Part shown: piece by piece, positions 12,701 to 23,723 of the stretch | Numbering within the stretch: position 1 is the stretch's first letter | Layout of the letters: each line of letters begins with the position of its first letter | NCBI RefSeq assembly: GCF_947179515.1 | Contig: NC_067495.1 | Location: 29,859,004-29,923,003 of the forward strand | Direction of reading: 5' to 3' | Length of the DNA: 64,000 nt | Source of the DNA: Apodemus sylvaticus | Lineage: Eukaryota; Chordata; Mammalia; Rodentia; Muridae | Position numbers and translations under genes: made by a program | Notes under the pieces: generated by a model | Databases searched by the model: none | Seen by the model: the letters and a program-made list of their open reading frames with translations, nothing else | What the model was told of the DNA's origin: nothing

Positions 12701-14636
12701 TTCGTGTTGGGGGGGGGGGTGCGGCAATCTCTTTCCTGACCAACATCAAGGGCCACATGTGAAATCCCCACAACAAAAGATGGGTCAACAAGACAAAAAT
12801 GTCTTTCACCAGTTTTACATGTGGAAGAGCCTTCAGAATAAAGATAGAGTAGAAGGGGAAATTAGCCTATTTTCGTATTTGCATTCAACAAAACATAAAA
12901 AGCCATGCAGAAAAATAGTGACCAGACCGTAAGAGTCTAAACTGCTAAAACCAGACTGAGGGAGGGAATCCGGCAGGCCTGTCTGCAGATTCTTCTGTCC
13001 TTCCTCCTCTCCTTGCTCCATTCTTTCCTCCTGGAGCTTGGAATAGAATCCGTTTTCCAATGGACAGGGTCTTATGATCTACTATCAGACAACGAAAGTC
13101 AGTTGCTTTCTCAAAGGCTGGCTCTAAGGCAGAAAAGATTAGAGTAATATTTTTAGGGTTTATGGCTCACTTTGGGGAAGGGGGTTGTACTTACTGTGGC
13201 CTGCCTTGGGAAGCAGGGAAGAAATTGACATTTCTATCATTTGCCTGGGGCAAGAAAGAGGAATGCAAGACAGAAGGGAAGGTCAGGGAGGAATTTTGTT
13301 TTAATTTCTGAGGCCTTCATTTTGGGTGTTATTTTCCAAGCTCTGGAGGCCAATGAGAGTTGCAAAGTTCAGCCAGAATCAGCATAGGTGGGGATGACCC
13401 AAGGTCACATTGCCAGAAATGTCTTCCTCACTTGTAGAACAGCTGGAGGGGGGCGAGCTGTGAGGCTTGGGGGGGGGGGGTAGAGGCTGCTGGAAGAATG
13501 GAGAAGCCACTGAGAACCGGGAAGTTGAAGGAAGACCAGATGTTGATGATTAAGATTTTTGTCCCTTGCACCTACTCTGGCAGAAACTCAATGTGCCAGT
13601 GTGTAGGGATGGGGGGGGACACTTTTTTCAGAAGAGAGGGGGAGGAGAGGAGGGGGAAAGGTTATCTGTGTGGAGGGGACTGGGAGTGGGGACAGAGTTT
13701 GGGATGTAAATAAATATATAAATAAATATTTTTATCCCTGTGTGGATTTGGGTGCTGAGATGTCACACCTTGGTCCTGTCTTACAAAAACTCTTGGAAGT
13801 CACTCAACTCCTTTTCTGAACTCCATCTACTGGCTAAGTCAGCAAGTCCCTAGAGGACACAGAAGCTAGGGCAAGTGTGCACTAAAAGCATAAGAAAATG
13901 AAAGAGTTCTTGACGTGGACATGATCAGAGAAAAGATGAGCCTCCTGAAAGGGGTGGAGTTGAGAGACCCCCCATGGATGAACATTTCCTCCCCGCACAT
14001 AGATCCTACACATATCTACACTCGTAGGTACATGCAGCATATCCCTGCGTGTGCATGTTTGCGTCCACTCATGCCGACACACATGCTCATACATGCTTGC
14101 ACATCACTGCATGTGTGATCTTACAAACAACCTCGGATGACTCCAAGAAGCCGGTCTCAAGGGCTAAGGATTACAGAAAGTAAACCAGACTGGACAAGGA
14201 GCAAGAATAAACACTGATTAGAGGCTGTGGGTAGAGGAATGCATCCCTCAGTCTGTCTAAGATGACCATTGCCTCAAGATGCCACTGTGCTGTTCTACAT
14301 GATTTCTGAAATGCAAGTTCAGGCATCATATTTGTCCTGTTTAAAAAAAAAAACAAGGTTGACACATGTCTATTTAAATTAATTTTTCCACCTCTGTGGA
14401 TGCATTTAGGGAAATAGGTTTTCCTGGTAAAAACAGAATTGAATGGGGAGTGGAAAGGGGAGATCTATTTTTGAAAATTGCAAGATGAGTAGGCCCTTCA
14501 TTAAAAGAAATAAAATAAAAAGGAGAGGCTGCACATTAGCATCAGAAAAGCAGCCCACCCGGTTCAGCAAGGATTGGGGCCTGCCACATTAGAGGCCCAT
14601 TCCTGTAGTGGCTGTGAATTAATAGCCTCTTTTGGA
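12701..14636. other. unique sequence with G-runs, no gene recognised
   Basis: I recognise no repeat family or gene. There are G-runs near 12710-12719, 13469-13478 and 13611-13617. An A/T tract of AAATA units sits at 13707-13732. Alternating-purine text at 14075-14120 yields the His-rich and Cys-rich chance frames there. Confidence 0.55.
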
Positions 14637-14746
14637 TAACGTGGAAGGAGCACTGTCCTTGCCTTGCTGTTTGGGGGGGGGCGTTAAATTTTTCCTGTAA
14701 GTTCTGTTTTGGTCCTGGCCACCCATTGTTACCAGCTCTCTCTATC
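14637..14746 (+). repeat. source arm of a local inverted duplication
   Basis: This 110-bp segment reappears in reverse complement at 15559-15674. By eye there are about eight substitutions, a longer homopolymer (G9 here, C12 there) and a small indel. Flanking sequence does not match, so the shared block has clear edges. It lies in sequence I do not recognise as a repeat. Confidence 0.85.
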
Positions 14747-15484
14747 CCTGGCACTCAGCTTTAGCAAAAAATGTGGGCCTCCTCCTAGTGAATGAGAGAG
14801 AAACCCAGGCTGGCAGCCCCTCCCCACAGCTCAGCTTTCCTCTTGTTTATGTTTAGAGGTTTTCAGTTGATGGGAGTGGCAGCTTCCATCCCAGCTCTCA
14901 ATGGCATTACAGGCAGCTTTTTACAGCAGTGAGTGTGAGAATGTGTAAGGCAGAAAAAAAAAAAAAAACCTTCATGTTGGGCAGAAGCTGGAGGGGGAAG
15001 GGTGGCAGCTGCTTCCCTGGCCTTCCCAGAAGCAGCCATTGCTTTTTATTCTACAAGAAGAAGCTGGGGTGATTTTTCTCTAAGGTGAAAGGACAGCTGA
15101 TAGTGGCTCCAAGAAAACAGCTAGAGCATGGGAGGCCAGAGAACAGGAGGAGGGATAGGGCAAGACCTTACACGGTCTCTAACCCGTGCAAAAGAACAAA
15201 TGTCTTTGAATGCAGCCACATGTTTGGTCTAGAGAAGCAGACTTGAACAGAATCCCTGGGTCAGAAAAGGATGTCTTTTTGAAAAGCACAAAAGATTAAG
15301 AAGAAAGACTGAATTCATTATTTCTAATAGGGAATTTAAGTTCAAATACAGATTATTTGCACGGCTAACCAACCGTAGTGATGACTATTAATTTTATTTC
15401 TTTTGCTTTCTTTTTCCCCTTCTTTCCTTTCTTTTTTCCAGTCTTCCTTCCATTCTTTGTTTCTTTCTTTCTTGAAAAGATCTC

Positions 15485-15775
15485 ATGTAGCCCAGGCCAT
15501 GAGCCCTATAAGCTACAGTAATAACTGGCCTGGCAAGATATGCTCCTATCATGGATATGATAGAGAGAGCTGTTAACAGTGGGTGGCCAGAACCAAAACA
15601 GGACTTACAGGAAAAATTCAACCCCCCCCCCCCAAACAGCAAGGCAAGGACAATGCTCATTTGCTTCCACATTAGGAAATAGTGAAATAGTGGCATAATA
15701 TGAATGATATGGGAGCAACCAACCACTTTCTGATTAGATTTAAAGCCTGCTCCACAAGACAGAACTCATGCCTGG
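15485..15775 (+). mobile_element. Lx-type rodent L1 3' region, left part
   Basis: Recognisable landmarks are 'agtaataactggcctggcaa', 'gatatgctcctat', 'gggagcaaccaaccacttt' and 'gcctgctccacaagacagaa'. A related but independently decayed copy occurs at 42740-43290. The element is interrupted by the inverted copy at 15559-15674 and by the LTR at 15776-16138, and continues at 16139-16885. Just before it, 'gatctcatgtagcccaggc' near 15480 looks like a B1 fragment with a CT-rich tail (15400-15475). Confidence 0.75.
15559..15674 (-). repeat. copy arm of the inverted duplication, inside the Lx L1
   Basis: It is the reverse complement of 14637-14746, from 'gatagagagagctg' through a C12 run to 'ttccacatta'. 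Sequence on both sides belongs to the Lx element: 'gatatgctcctatcatgg' before and 'gtggcataatatgaatg' after. It was therefore added after the L1 inserted. Homology is high, with about eight mismatches in about 105 aligned bases plus homopolymer and small length differences. Confidence 0.85.
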
Positions 15776-16138
15776 TGCTGGTTTCTGCGTCTGTTGGCTT
15801 CTGGGTCGACTTCTGTAGCCGCTGCCGCCGCTGGCACACACGCGTGCACCCCGGGCGCCGGGCCGCGGACCGCGGTGGAGCCGGGAACCGCAATGAGGCA
15901 CGCTAGACCAAATGGTTCCACGTGGAGTTTATTTAAGAAGGGAAGGGTAGCCGGCGGGAACGGGAGTGAGAAGGGAAGGAAAAAGAGAGAGAGGGAGGAG
16001 CGCTGCTAGGTTATATAGGAGTGGTGACGTAATTACAGGTAAAGGTGGGCTATGGAATTCTGGGTAGATGGCGGCTGTTGCCTGGGCAACGGACCTATAC
16101 ATTGCTTTGCGTGGTGTCTTAGGCCTTAGGTACCTACA
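15776..16138 (-). mobile_element. solo ERV LTR, CpG-rich, with target duplication
   Basis: This 363-bp block begins TG and ends CA on both strands and is flanked by the identical pentamer CCTGG (15771-15775 and 16139-16143). Read on the minus strand, it has a U3 with factor motifs and a TATATAA box (16011-16017). An AATAAA poly(A) signal (15928-15933) follows 78 bp downstream, and the U5 is very CpG-dense. No internal retroviral sequence is attached, so it is a solo LTR produced by recombination between two LTRs. The family is most likely a rodent ERV, but I cannot name it. It interrupts an Lx L1, and the uninterrupted homologue at 42740-43290 lacks it. Confidence 0.9.
16011..16090 (-). promoter_or_regulatory. 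LTR promoter: X-box, YY1-like, CRE-like, TATA
   Basis: The plus-strand coordinates run in promoter order on the minus strand. GTTGCCTGGGCAAC (16077-16090) is a perfect inverted repeat matching the RFX X-box. TAGATGGCGGC (16065-16075) matches the YY1 core ATGGCGGC. TGACGTAA (16025-16032) is a CREB/ATF half-palindrome. TTATATA (16011-16017) is the TATA box read from the other strand. An E-box CCACGTGG sits in the transcribed part at 15918-15925. Motif identity is seen directly; actual activity is inferred. Confidence 0.7.
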
Positions 16139-16885
16139 CCTGGTATCATGACTGGATCCCCAAACCCATGACTGACCAAGTCATAGGCCCTAGGAGAGAG
16201 CCTAGTACTATTATTCTGCTAAGTGGATATAATATTAAACTGTCCCCTAAGTCCTTTTCTTTATATCCATAGATTAGTACATCTCTTCTTAACCCTCATC
16301 AGTGGGATTTCTTTTTGCAGTAGATGGTGATTAATATCACAACACACAACTGATCAACATGTAGAGACCAAGAGACTAGAGATCCCATCTTTAAATATGA
16401 TATCTCATCTCCTCACACTAAGTCTTAGTGGCCACTGCAGAAGAAGGGGTAGAAACATTGTAAAGGCAAGAACTAGTGGATAACTACATCAAATAGTGTT
16501 TGCTGGACATGACAGGGCTGTAGTACACGTAACCTCACAGTGGATGTGACTACACACATAAGGTCAAGCCAGACAAAATTCCAGCATGGATAGGGAGGTA
16601 ACTCATGGCAATTATGGCTGCTGGAGGAGGGAGGATAGTCTTCTTCAGGGATGTCTGGAAAGACTGCCCATGCTCTAGTAGATGGCTCTCTACCCATGCA
16701 CATACTGGTAGCATTAAGTGGACCCAGTTGGTTTAAAACACAGGAAACTTGGAGGGGGAAGTGATGGGAGACTAGGGGACGAATAGAAAGGGAGGGAGTG
16801 GGAAATGAATTTGGTCAAAACATTATATACATGCTTGAAATTCTCAAACAACAACAATAAAGGGTTTTTAAAAAGAAAAAAAAAT
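16139..16885 (+). mobile_element. Lx-type rodent L1 3' region, right part
   Basis: This continues the element after the LTR: 'ggccctaggagagagcctag', 'attctgctaagtggatataa', 'ttttgcagtagatggtgat', 'agaccaagagactagagat', 'ctctagtagatggctctc' and 'agcattaagtggacccag'. It ends in a polyadenylation-like 'aacaacaacaataaaggg' and A-rich tail to about 16885. The 76-residue minus frame within it is antisense transposon sequence. Confidence 0.75.
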
Positions 16886-17006
16886 GAACAAGATAGGGTA
16901 CTAATTTCTTAATTCTCCAAACATCCAAAGACATAACCATTTTCTGTTCTCCTACCATTGTGCATTATACATGCACACATGTGCTTGTATGTGCACATAC
17001 ATACAG

Positions 17007-17007
<1 letters not shown>

Positions 17008-17051
<44 letters not shown>
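17008..17051. repeat. (CA)n microsatellite
   Basis: A perfect CA run of about 44 bp. The frames rich in Thr-His and Cys-Val dipeptides around it are repeat translations. The rest of 16886-17440 is unique and unrecognised. Confidence 0.98.
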
Positions 17052-17444
17052 ATGTCACAGGACATTCTGAGATTATTCCTGACCACACATGTTTCCTTTT
17101 TAAACATTTTCTGCCCGCATGGATATGGTATTGCCTGTAAGAGACACATCCAGGGCAAATGAATGAGGTGTTGTTTGGGTACTGATCAAAATTGCAGAGT
17201 GAAAGATGAGGCAGGAAGATGCTGGTCTTGGGTAGCACCTTTATGAATAGTCTGGCAAGATGTGGTGGCCAACACATAGATTTTGCCACCACTTAGCTGT
17301 CACGCAGCCTTTGGACACTGACATCTGGGTCTGGTGTACCTTCTGGCCTGTGCCTGAGCCACATAGGTGCACCCTAAAGGTATGGAGGTGATCTGGCTAG
17401 CTGCCCCCAAGTTCTCATTTCTTTTCCAGACTCACTTTGAGAAT

Positions 17445-18085
17445 CTGGTTATTAGAAAAGAGAAATCACTCAAGCAGCAATTATCTATCCACTCTCACTG
17501 CCTCTTCATGGTCTCCCTGCTTCTACTGAAATCCTTTTCTGGTCCATTCCACATACAACAGTTAGAAAAGGCCTTTAAAAAGAGGCCCATTCATGGCTTC
17601 TGCTCAAAGTCATCTAAAGGTCACCTCCCTTACTCTGGATAAAAGGCAAAGCCCTGGTCCTAGAGTAACCCATATGGGCCTGTGTGGTCCTACCCATCCC
17701 ACTCCTCTGCTCCAGGCACAGCACCCATCCAACTGCCTCTACTTTTACTCCCACCTTTCCTCTGCTTGGAGCACTCCCTCCAGATGCATACCCGGCTCTC
17801 TCCCCATCACCTTTAAAACTCATTGTTCTCAAACAGTCCATCTAAAATGGCTACCCTGTAGGATCTTGGAATCCTCAATCTGTACTTTTTTTCACATTTG
17901 TCACCATCTACCCCTCTCTGCTGGTGTCCTCTCTGTTTTGTTTAGTATAGGCCCACACCAGACCCTCAGGAGAATATAGCTTCTTTAAGGGAATGGAAGC
18001 TTGTTGGTTTTCAATAGTGCACCCAGAGCAGTCAGCCACTGTCGCCCAGTAGGCACTCAATAATTATCCATGAAAAGAACAAATG
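17445..18085 (+). repeat. L2 LINE, long 3' portion
   Basis: The order of landmarks is that of the L2 ORF2 end and 3' UTR: 'catggtctccctgcttctac', 'tttctggtccattccacata', 'ggcttctgctcaaagtcatc', 'ggataaaaggcaaagccctg', 'cctctgcttggagcactccc', 'gtttagtataggcccaca', then 'agtaggcactcaataatta'. It is about 640 bp, which is long for a fossil L2 in rodent DNA. Its reading frames are disrupted remnants and no functional protein is encoded. Confidence 0.85.
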
Positions 18086-18611
18086 GACCCTGACTATAGA
18101 ATGCTTTTCAGTGTGACACCCAAACTGTCATTCAAATCTTAGTGCCTCAACTGATCAATAATGAGCCACACCCTTTTTCTGCCTTGACGAACAGAAGGAG
18201 TGTGCTAAGGTCTCTGGAGACTGTCCCTTCCCTAGACTGTTCAATGTCAACTCTTGTACCTAGTCTGATGTTCCTTCAGGGACACACAACTTGAGACAGT
18301 TTCCATGGAATGTGAGAACTCTGGTCTAGTATTGCCTGCATTTGTAGTTTCACCAATGGTGGATGGAGTTCATGCTGAAACCACTTATCCCACAATGGTA
18401 ACATACAGCAAATACACAGGAGCAAATCCCAAATGGAGTGAGGGTGACAGTTCAGGATAGTCATTGCCCTTTCATGTTGTTCCTCTTTTGCTCATTCCTC
18501 CACTCTGAGATCCCTGCAGCCGTGGGAGAAAGGGACTCTCAGGATCACCAAAGTCCTTCCACATAGGATGCTCAAAGCAGCTGTCAGCCAAATTCACAGA
18601 ATAGTTTCCAT

Positions 18612-18830
18612 TATAATACTTGGCCACTATTTATAGATTATCTGCTGTGTGCCAGATGTTTTATATGTATCTTTAAGCTTTATGAGAATTCCACCACAGA
18701 AGTATTGTTGTTCCCCTGTAAAGAGAGGGAAATTGAGACTCAGAGAGGTCACATAACTGATCCAGAGCCAAGGTCAGCAATAGAACTAGGTATTAAGTCA
18801 GTGTCCAGTGATCATGTACCATACTACTGT
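18612..18830 (+). repeat. MIR SINE, nearly complete
   Basis: The sequence follows MIR in order: 'ttatctgctgtgtgccagat', 'tatgtatctttaagctttat', 'gagagggaaattgagactca', 'gagaggtcacataactgatc', and 'gcaatagaactaggtatt' with 'cagtgtcc'. At about 220 bp it is one of the fuller MIR copies in the window. Confidence 0.85.
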
Positions 18831-21261
18831 CATGGATGCTGTGCCTGCAGATGCAGGTATTGTACTGTGCACATCCAAACATATTATGGCTGATGCCCTG
18901 ATCTGCATGGCTACCCATAGCCACGCTGGCCATCTGCTGGGAATAGTATTATCCTTAGGGAGAGCAATGGTCTCAGTTAGGGATGAATTCCACTGCAGAG
19001 AATAGATAGTCTGAACTCCAGGTCAGGAAATTAAAGGAAATGAGGTTCCAGTTTCCTTTTTGGACAAAAGAAAAGTCTTAAAGTAGGTGGCTACATGGAC
19101 TGGTTGAGGTCAATCATGCTGAGTTTTGTGTGTCAGAAAGTCTCATGGCCTTTCCTCATGGCTCCAAGGTGGCTGCCATAGCTCAAAACATTATGTCTGT
19201 GTTTGAGAAGAAAATAAAGGTGGAAAAAGGAGGCATCTATTATATTAGCTTCCCCCACCTCCTTTTTTTTAAGTCAAAAAAGCTAAAACTTGCCAGAATT
19301 TTGTCATAGACCTTTTCAATGTTACATTTTAAAAGCTTTAAACTGGAAGTTGACAAGGCACAGGGTGTGGGAAGAGAACTCTGGGTCTGGAGTGTCTGCA
19401 ATACTGCTACTCCTGCTAGCCACAGAACCAGGCACATTAACAGACTCTTTTCCCAGAGATACAGTATCCAAGATACAAGAGCTGAGCTAGGGCTTGCCAA
19501 ATAAGAACATGGCCAGCTCCTCCCCACTCCCAGTGGGAGGTGTGGAAAGTGAGTAAGGGGAGAGTTAAAAGCCCCTGTGGGCGTTTTGTCCAGGTGTCTC
19601 TGAAGCGTCATTCCTGGCCTTAATAATATATTAACAGACAACCTGAATGGGCTTTGGATTAGGAATTTGATAACAAAGCAGATTAACTCTTCTCTCATTT
19701 CTTTCTTCCATACCTTCATGTTGCTTTCTTCTTTGTGCCAAGAAGGTAGAAGAGAAAATGCCCAAATCCCACACAGGAAGCACTTGCCTTGAAAATTTAT
19801 TTTCACATAGCACTCAGAGCCATGTTTTAGCCCTGCCAGCCTGAAGCAGGAAAGAGCTGGAGTGATCTGATTTATTAGTGAAAACAACAATAATGAGAAG
19901 ATACTCTTTTCCTAACCTGTAATCTGCTCCCAGACTGACTCTCCCCAGCATCCCGAGTTCCTTTTATTCTTCTTCATGTCCTGGACCGCCCACATGGCTG
20001 TCCTGAAATCCTTGTATGCAGAGGATGTGAGACAATTGATTTCTCAGGCCTCCTGTGCCAGTAACAAATGCTTGTTATGAGCTCCCTGGAGTGGGAAAGA
20101 AAAGACCGACCCGGGTCACTCAAGCCTGGGCAACTGGAAGCCACGTGACCAACAGAAAAGTCCAGCAGGCTGAAATTGCTTTATGCTCCCTATAAGTAAG
20201 GGAGGAAGATATTGAGCAGCTGGAGCAAATACTACACTGAGAACTTCCATTTAGTCCTTCAGTTTGGCTGCTTTGATTGTTGAGTCAGGTAGCTCTTGAG
20301 TGTTTCAGGGAAACTTGCTCATGGAGAGATAGAACCTTGCCCCAGGGCCTTTTGGCAACTCTCTGCAGCCCAGTGTATCCAGATTGTTCCCCTTAAGCGC
20401 TGCACTTTTGTAGGAGAGACGGCTTATGTTTGGAGAAATGGTCGGTCTAGGAACCTTGCCATAGAATTTTTTTCTGAGCTGCTTAGTCATTTCTGCAGGC
20501 CACGAGGAGACCTCATCTCCATCTTTAGTTATTGGGTTTTTTCAGTGTCTTTCCACAGAGCCCTTTTAAAGAACCCACATAAGCAGAGGTGTCTGGGAGG
20601 CATAGGCGGTGAGGAAGAGATGGTAGGGATGACAGGCTGAATGGAAAATGACCTGTTGGGATCGTCTTGAGTGGTCCCAACGGAACCATCATCATCTACC
20701 CTGAACAGAAAAATCAAAGCGGTACCTTTCCGGTCACATCTCTGCACAGTGAAAGCTCTCTGGGCCAAGTATATTAGAGACAATCCCTTCCACAGCTGTG
20801 GCTTCCAACCAAATCATGTGGACATTGATGAACTACAGCATGGTTGACCCAACAAAACCATTCTTGCAGAAGTCACTGTTTGCTGACGCATGTATGCTAA
20901 GATGCACAGCTGTCTAGACCAAATGTCTTCCTTGTATTTGTAGCCAAAATTTGAGACCTAACTGGAAGAGTCATGTTTTTATTTGTGGTACTCTAGTGAG
21001 TGTCTTTTTGCCTAAGGGACAGTGGTTATGTTGACAACTGCTGTGATGCTTAATCTTTTTATAATCAGAAGATTCTTTCTCTTAGGGACTTTCTCTTTTG
21101 AGATGATATTTCATGAGGCTAGAAGATAACTGAAGGAACTTGGAGAGATTTAACAGTGAATAATAATTTTCCAAACCTTAGTTTATATATGTATCATATT
21201 GAATATGACACCCATTCCCTAAGTAGACTACAATGATACTTGAAGTCCCAAGACTATGGGA

Positions 21262-21262
<1 letters not shown>
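18831..21262. other. unique sequence, no gene recognised
   Basis: No transposon is confidently recognised. It contains the longest open frame of the window, 19240-19890 on minus (216 residues). That frame starts at TTG, shows no domain I know and ends in a Lys/Arg-rich artefact of an A/T-rich stretch, so I treat it as chance. A weak MIR-like trace may lie at 19365-19460. Confidence 0.5.

Positions 21263-21297
<35 letters not shown>
21263..21297. repeat. (TG)n microsatellite
   Basis: A TG run of about 34 bp ends in GCACGCGCATGCGCA, an alternating purine-pyrimidine end that favours Z-DNA. Confidence 0.97.
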
Positions 21298-21329
21298 ACG
21301 CGCATGCGCAATCATCTAAATAAAGCAGG

Positions 21330-21512
21330 AATGCTTACAGTGGGACATGACTAAAATCACATGAGAAGCATAGCTAAGTTACTCCATGCCTTCCCAAGAC
21401 ATTCAAATTCCACAGGTTTGGGGTGGGGCCCAATAATTGGCATTTCTGGCAAGTATACAAGTGATGGTGTGACTGCTGGTCTGGGGGTCACACTTTGAGT
21501 AGCAGGAGTTTA
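21330..21512 (+). mobile_element. MER5A-like hAT DNA transposon remnant
   Basis: The diagnostic stretch is 'acattcaaattccacagg', 'tttggggtggggcccaataa', 'ttggcatttctggcaagta', 'gtgatggtgtgactgctgg' and 'ggtcacactttgagtagcag'. This matches the MER5A order of 'gggtggggcc...gcatttctaacaag...gatgctgatgctgctgg...cacactttgagaac'. It is a non-coding fossil older than the rodent-specific repeats. Confidence 0.75.
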
Positions 21513-22550
21513 GAAGAAATACCAAATGCTATTACTGTTTAGCACAGATTGAACACATCCAGATAAGAGGAACTTTGATGTGATTCATATTTTTCCACTT
21601 TGAACGTAGCTCCTAACACCCACTCCCTCAATCCCGGGTCATGGGGAGCATGAAGATGCCATGTTGAAGTGTGAAGCAAGAATCCTAGGTGCCACATGAT
21701 TACCTTGGCAACCCCCACACTCTTTCCTCCACCCATAGCCCAGAAGACATGGGGGACTTGGGAAATCCTCTGCGAGCTCTGCAGTAGCGGGCAGTTTACA
21801 TCTGGAGTTACACCCTTCCTTGCTCTCTGTAGGAGCTGGAACAAACAGGAGGAGAAAAATTACATTTGAAATAATTTATTTTCACATGCAGGGGAGAAAT
21901 CACATTTGGTCTAGATTCATGTAAAGAAAACAGAGATTATATTTTTTAAAAATGTGTTGCTGGCAAGAGAGAGGAGCAGACAAATTTGGAGAAAATACAC
22001 ATTCTATTGAACCTGGCCTCCAATTCCAGGCTTACATTTAAAGGGGTTTTGGGTAAACCCGTGGAGAAGAGTCAAGTCTGGTTTTATTTTTAATTTTTCC
22101 TTACTTTTGAAAATACTTTCTAGATTTGGACTGGGAGTGATAAAAACATCTGGACTGCAGGAAAGGCTATTCCTAGAATGTTGAGGTTTTTCTGTCTAAT
22201 CTATAGCAGAATGATTAAGGAGCGTTATCTGAGGCCAGAGTGTTTCTCTTGGGATTGAAGGCCGCAGCGGCCTGTGGGAGGAAATGAGGGGAGGCTGGAT
22301 CAGGAAGTCTCCATGTGGACGGCAGGCCAGATCACCCACTTAGGAGGTTCTATCTCCACTTCATTGTCTAAGGAGACTAGGATGCACACAAGTATCCAAT
22401 TTGTATAAAAACAAATGTCCCTCCTATAAAGGCTCGGACGAAGGAACAGAAAGAACTGTTTTCTTTCCTGTGTTCCCAGCTCTGACTTCTCAAGTTGGTG
22501 GGCAGTCATTCTGAAGACTACAGCTATGCAAATGGATGAGAGTGTGCAAG

Positions 22551-22588
22551 TGTGTGTGTGTGCGCGCGTGTGTGTGCACACACACACT
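22551..22588. repeat. alternating TG/CG/CA tract with dyad symmetry
   Basis: The order is TG units, a GCGCGC core, TG units again, then CA units. The TG-to-CA switch at GTGTGTGTGCACACACACAC makes a perfect palindrome, and the whole tract alternates purine and pyrimidine, which favours Z-DNA or a cruciform. Confidence 0.95.
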
Positions 22589-23680
22589 ACATCTTGCCTT
22601 CCAAAAGCCCTAGCTTGTCTTGGCAGGGCTGCTGGATTGGGTTTGGAGAGCTGCCCACTGCCTAGTGACCACTTTTAGAAAAAAAAAAAAAACACGATCT
22701 AAGCTGGCACATGGGTAAAGTTCTAATAATTAAGAGTCACTGGAGCAATTCAAGGAAGATACTCTTTCTCTGGGAACAGAAAGTATGATGCTAATCTCCC
22801 CAAATAGGGCAGTAAGGTCTTAAAGGGTTGTGAGAAAGAAGATTAAAGAACTGGGCACATTTGTCTCATCTTAGATGATATGGGGGCTCTAAATGTGTAG
22901 CTTGGTCAAGAACAGATTCTTAGTCTGTTTTTTTTTTCCTGATACATGATTTTAACCTTTGCATGTACACATGGTTGAGTAGCAACCTACCACCCACCCA
23001 ACCCCCCAAAAAACATCTAGTGGTGAAAGATTCTTCAGAGACAGTGTTGGCCATTTTAGCTTGAATTTCTTGGAAGCAAACCCTAAGGCAGGCCCATGTG
23101 CAAGCAATTCATGAAGTGAAAGCAAGACTGGCTGGAAAAGTAGAGAACAGAGCTGGAAAAGGTAATGAAGGCTCAAACAACCACTGTGAGCAGCTGGAGC
23201 TGTATGCCAAGGGAAGTTTCGTGAAGATGGTGTAGATAGAGTTCTCAGGTGCTACCTGAGGTGGCAGAGTGCTGAGGGACTTGCGCTTTCACTCCCAAGA
23301 GCTGTTTGTTGACAGAGGCTCCCGGAGAGTTCTAATTCCAGAGCATGGTTAGCCAAGCCTGTAGGTAGAGTAGACTTCCTCAGCTATAGGGGAAAGCCAG
23401 ACATAAAGATGCATGCAGCTTGTGGCCTTGGGAAAGTCTGTGCAGGGAATTGTTAGAGTCCCTAAATATTTTAACCTGTTTCATAAAACCAAGTGGGATA
23501 TTTAAAAGAATGGCAAATTTTTGGAAATAGTTTTACAAAACCCAGAAGATAGTTGTATGAAGCCCATGGTACATATATTTATTAAATTTAATAGTTGTTA
23601 TACATTTTAAAAATCTGTTTATTTTACTGAGTGAAAGTCACACTTAAATTTTTAGAACAAGCAGGCACAACATTTCTGTC

Positions 23681-23723
23681 GTAGTAGTAGTAGTAGCAGC
23701 AGTAGTAGTAGTTGTTGTTGTTG
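23681..23723. repeat. trinucleotide repeat (GTA)n, (GCA)2, (GTT)n
   Basis: Tandem GTA units are interrupted by two GCA units and followed by GTT units, about 43 bp in total. It is a variant microsatellite with no coding role seen. Confidence 0.95.

Noticed and set aside
16909..17292. 127-residue minus frame rich in Cys-Val
   Set aside because: The distinctive part is a translation of the CA microsatellite at 17008-17051.
19240..19890. Longest open frame of the window, 216 residues on the minus strand
   Set aside because: It starts at TTG, has no domain I recognise and has no supporting signals. A frame of this length is expected occasionally by chance in 64 kb.
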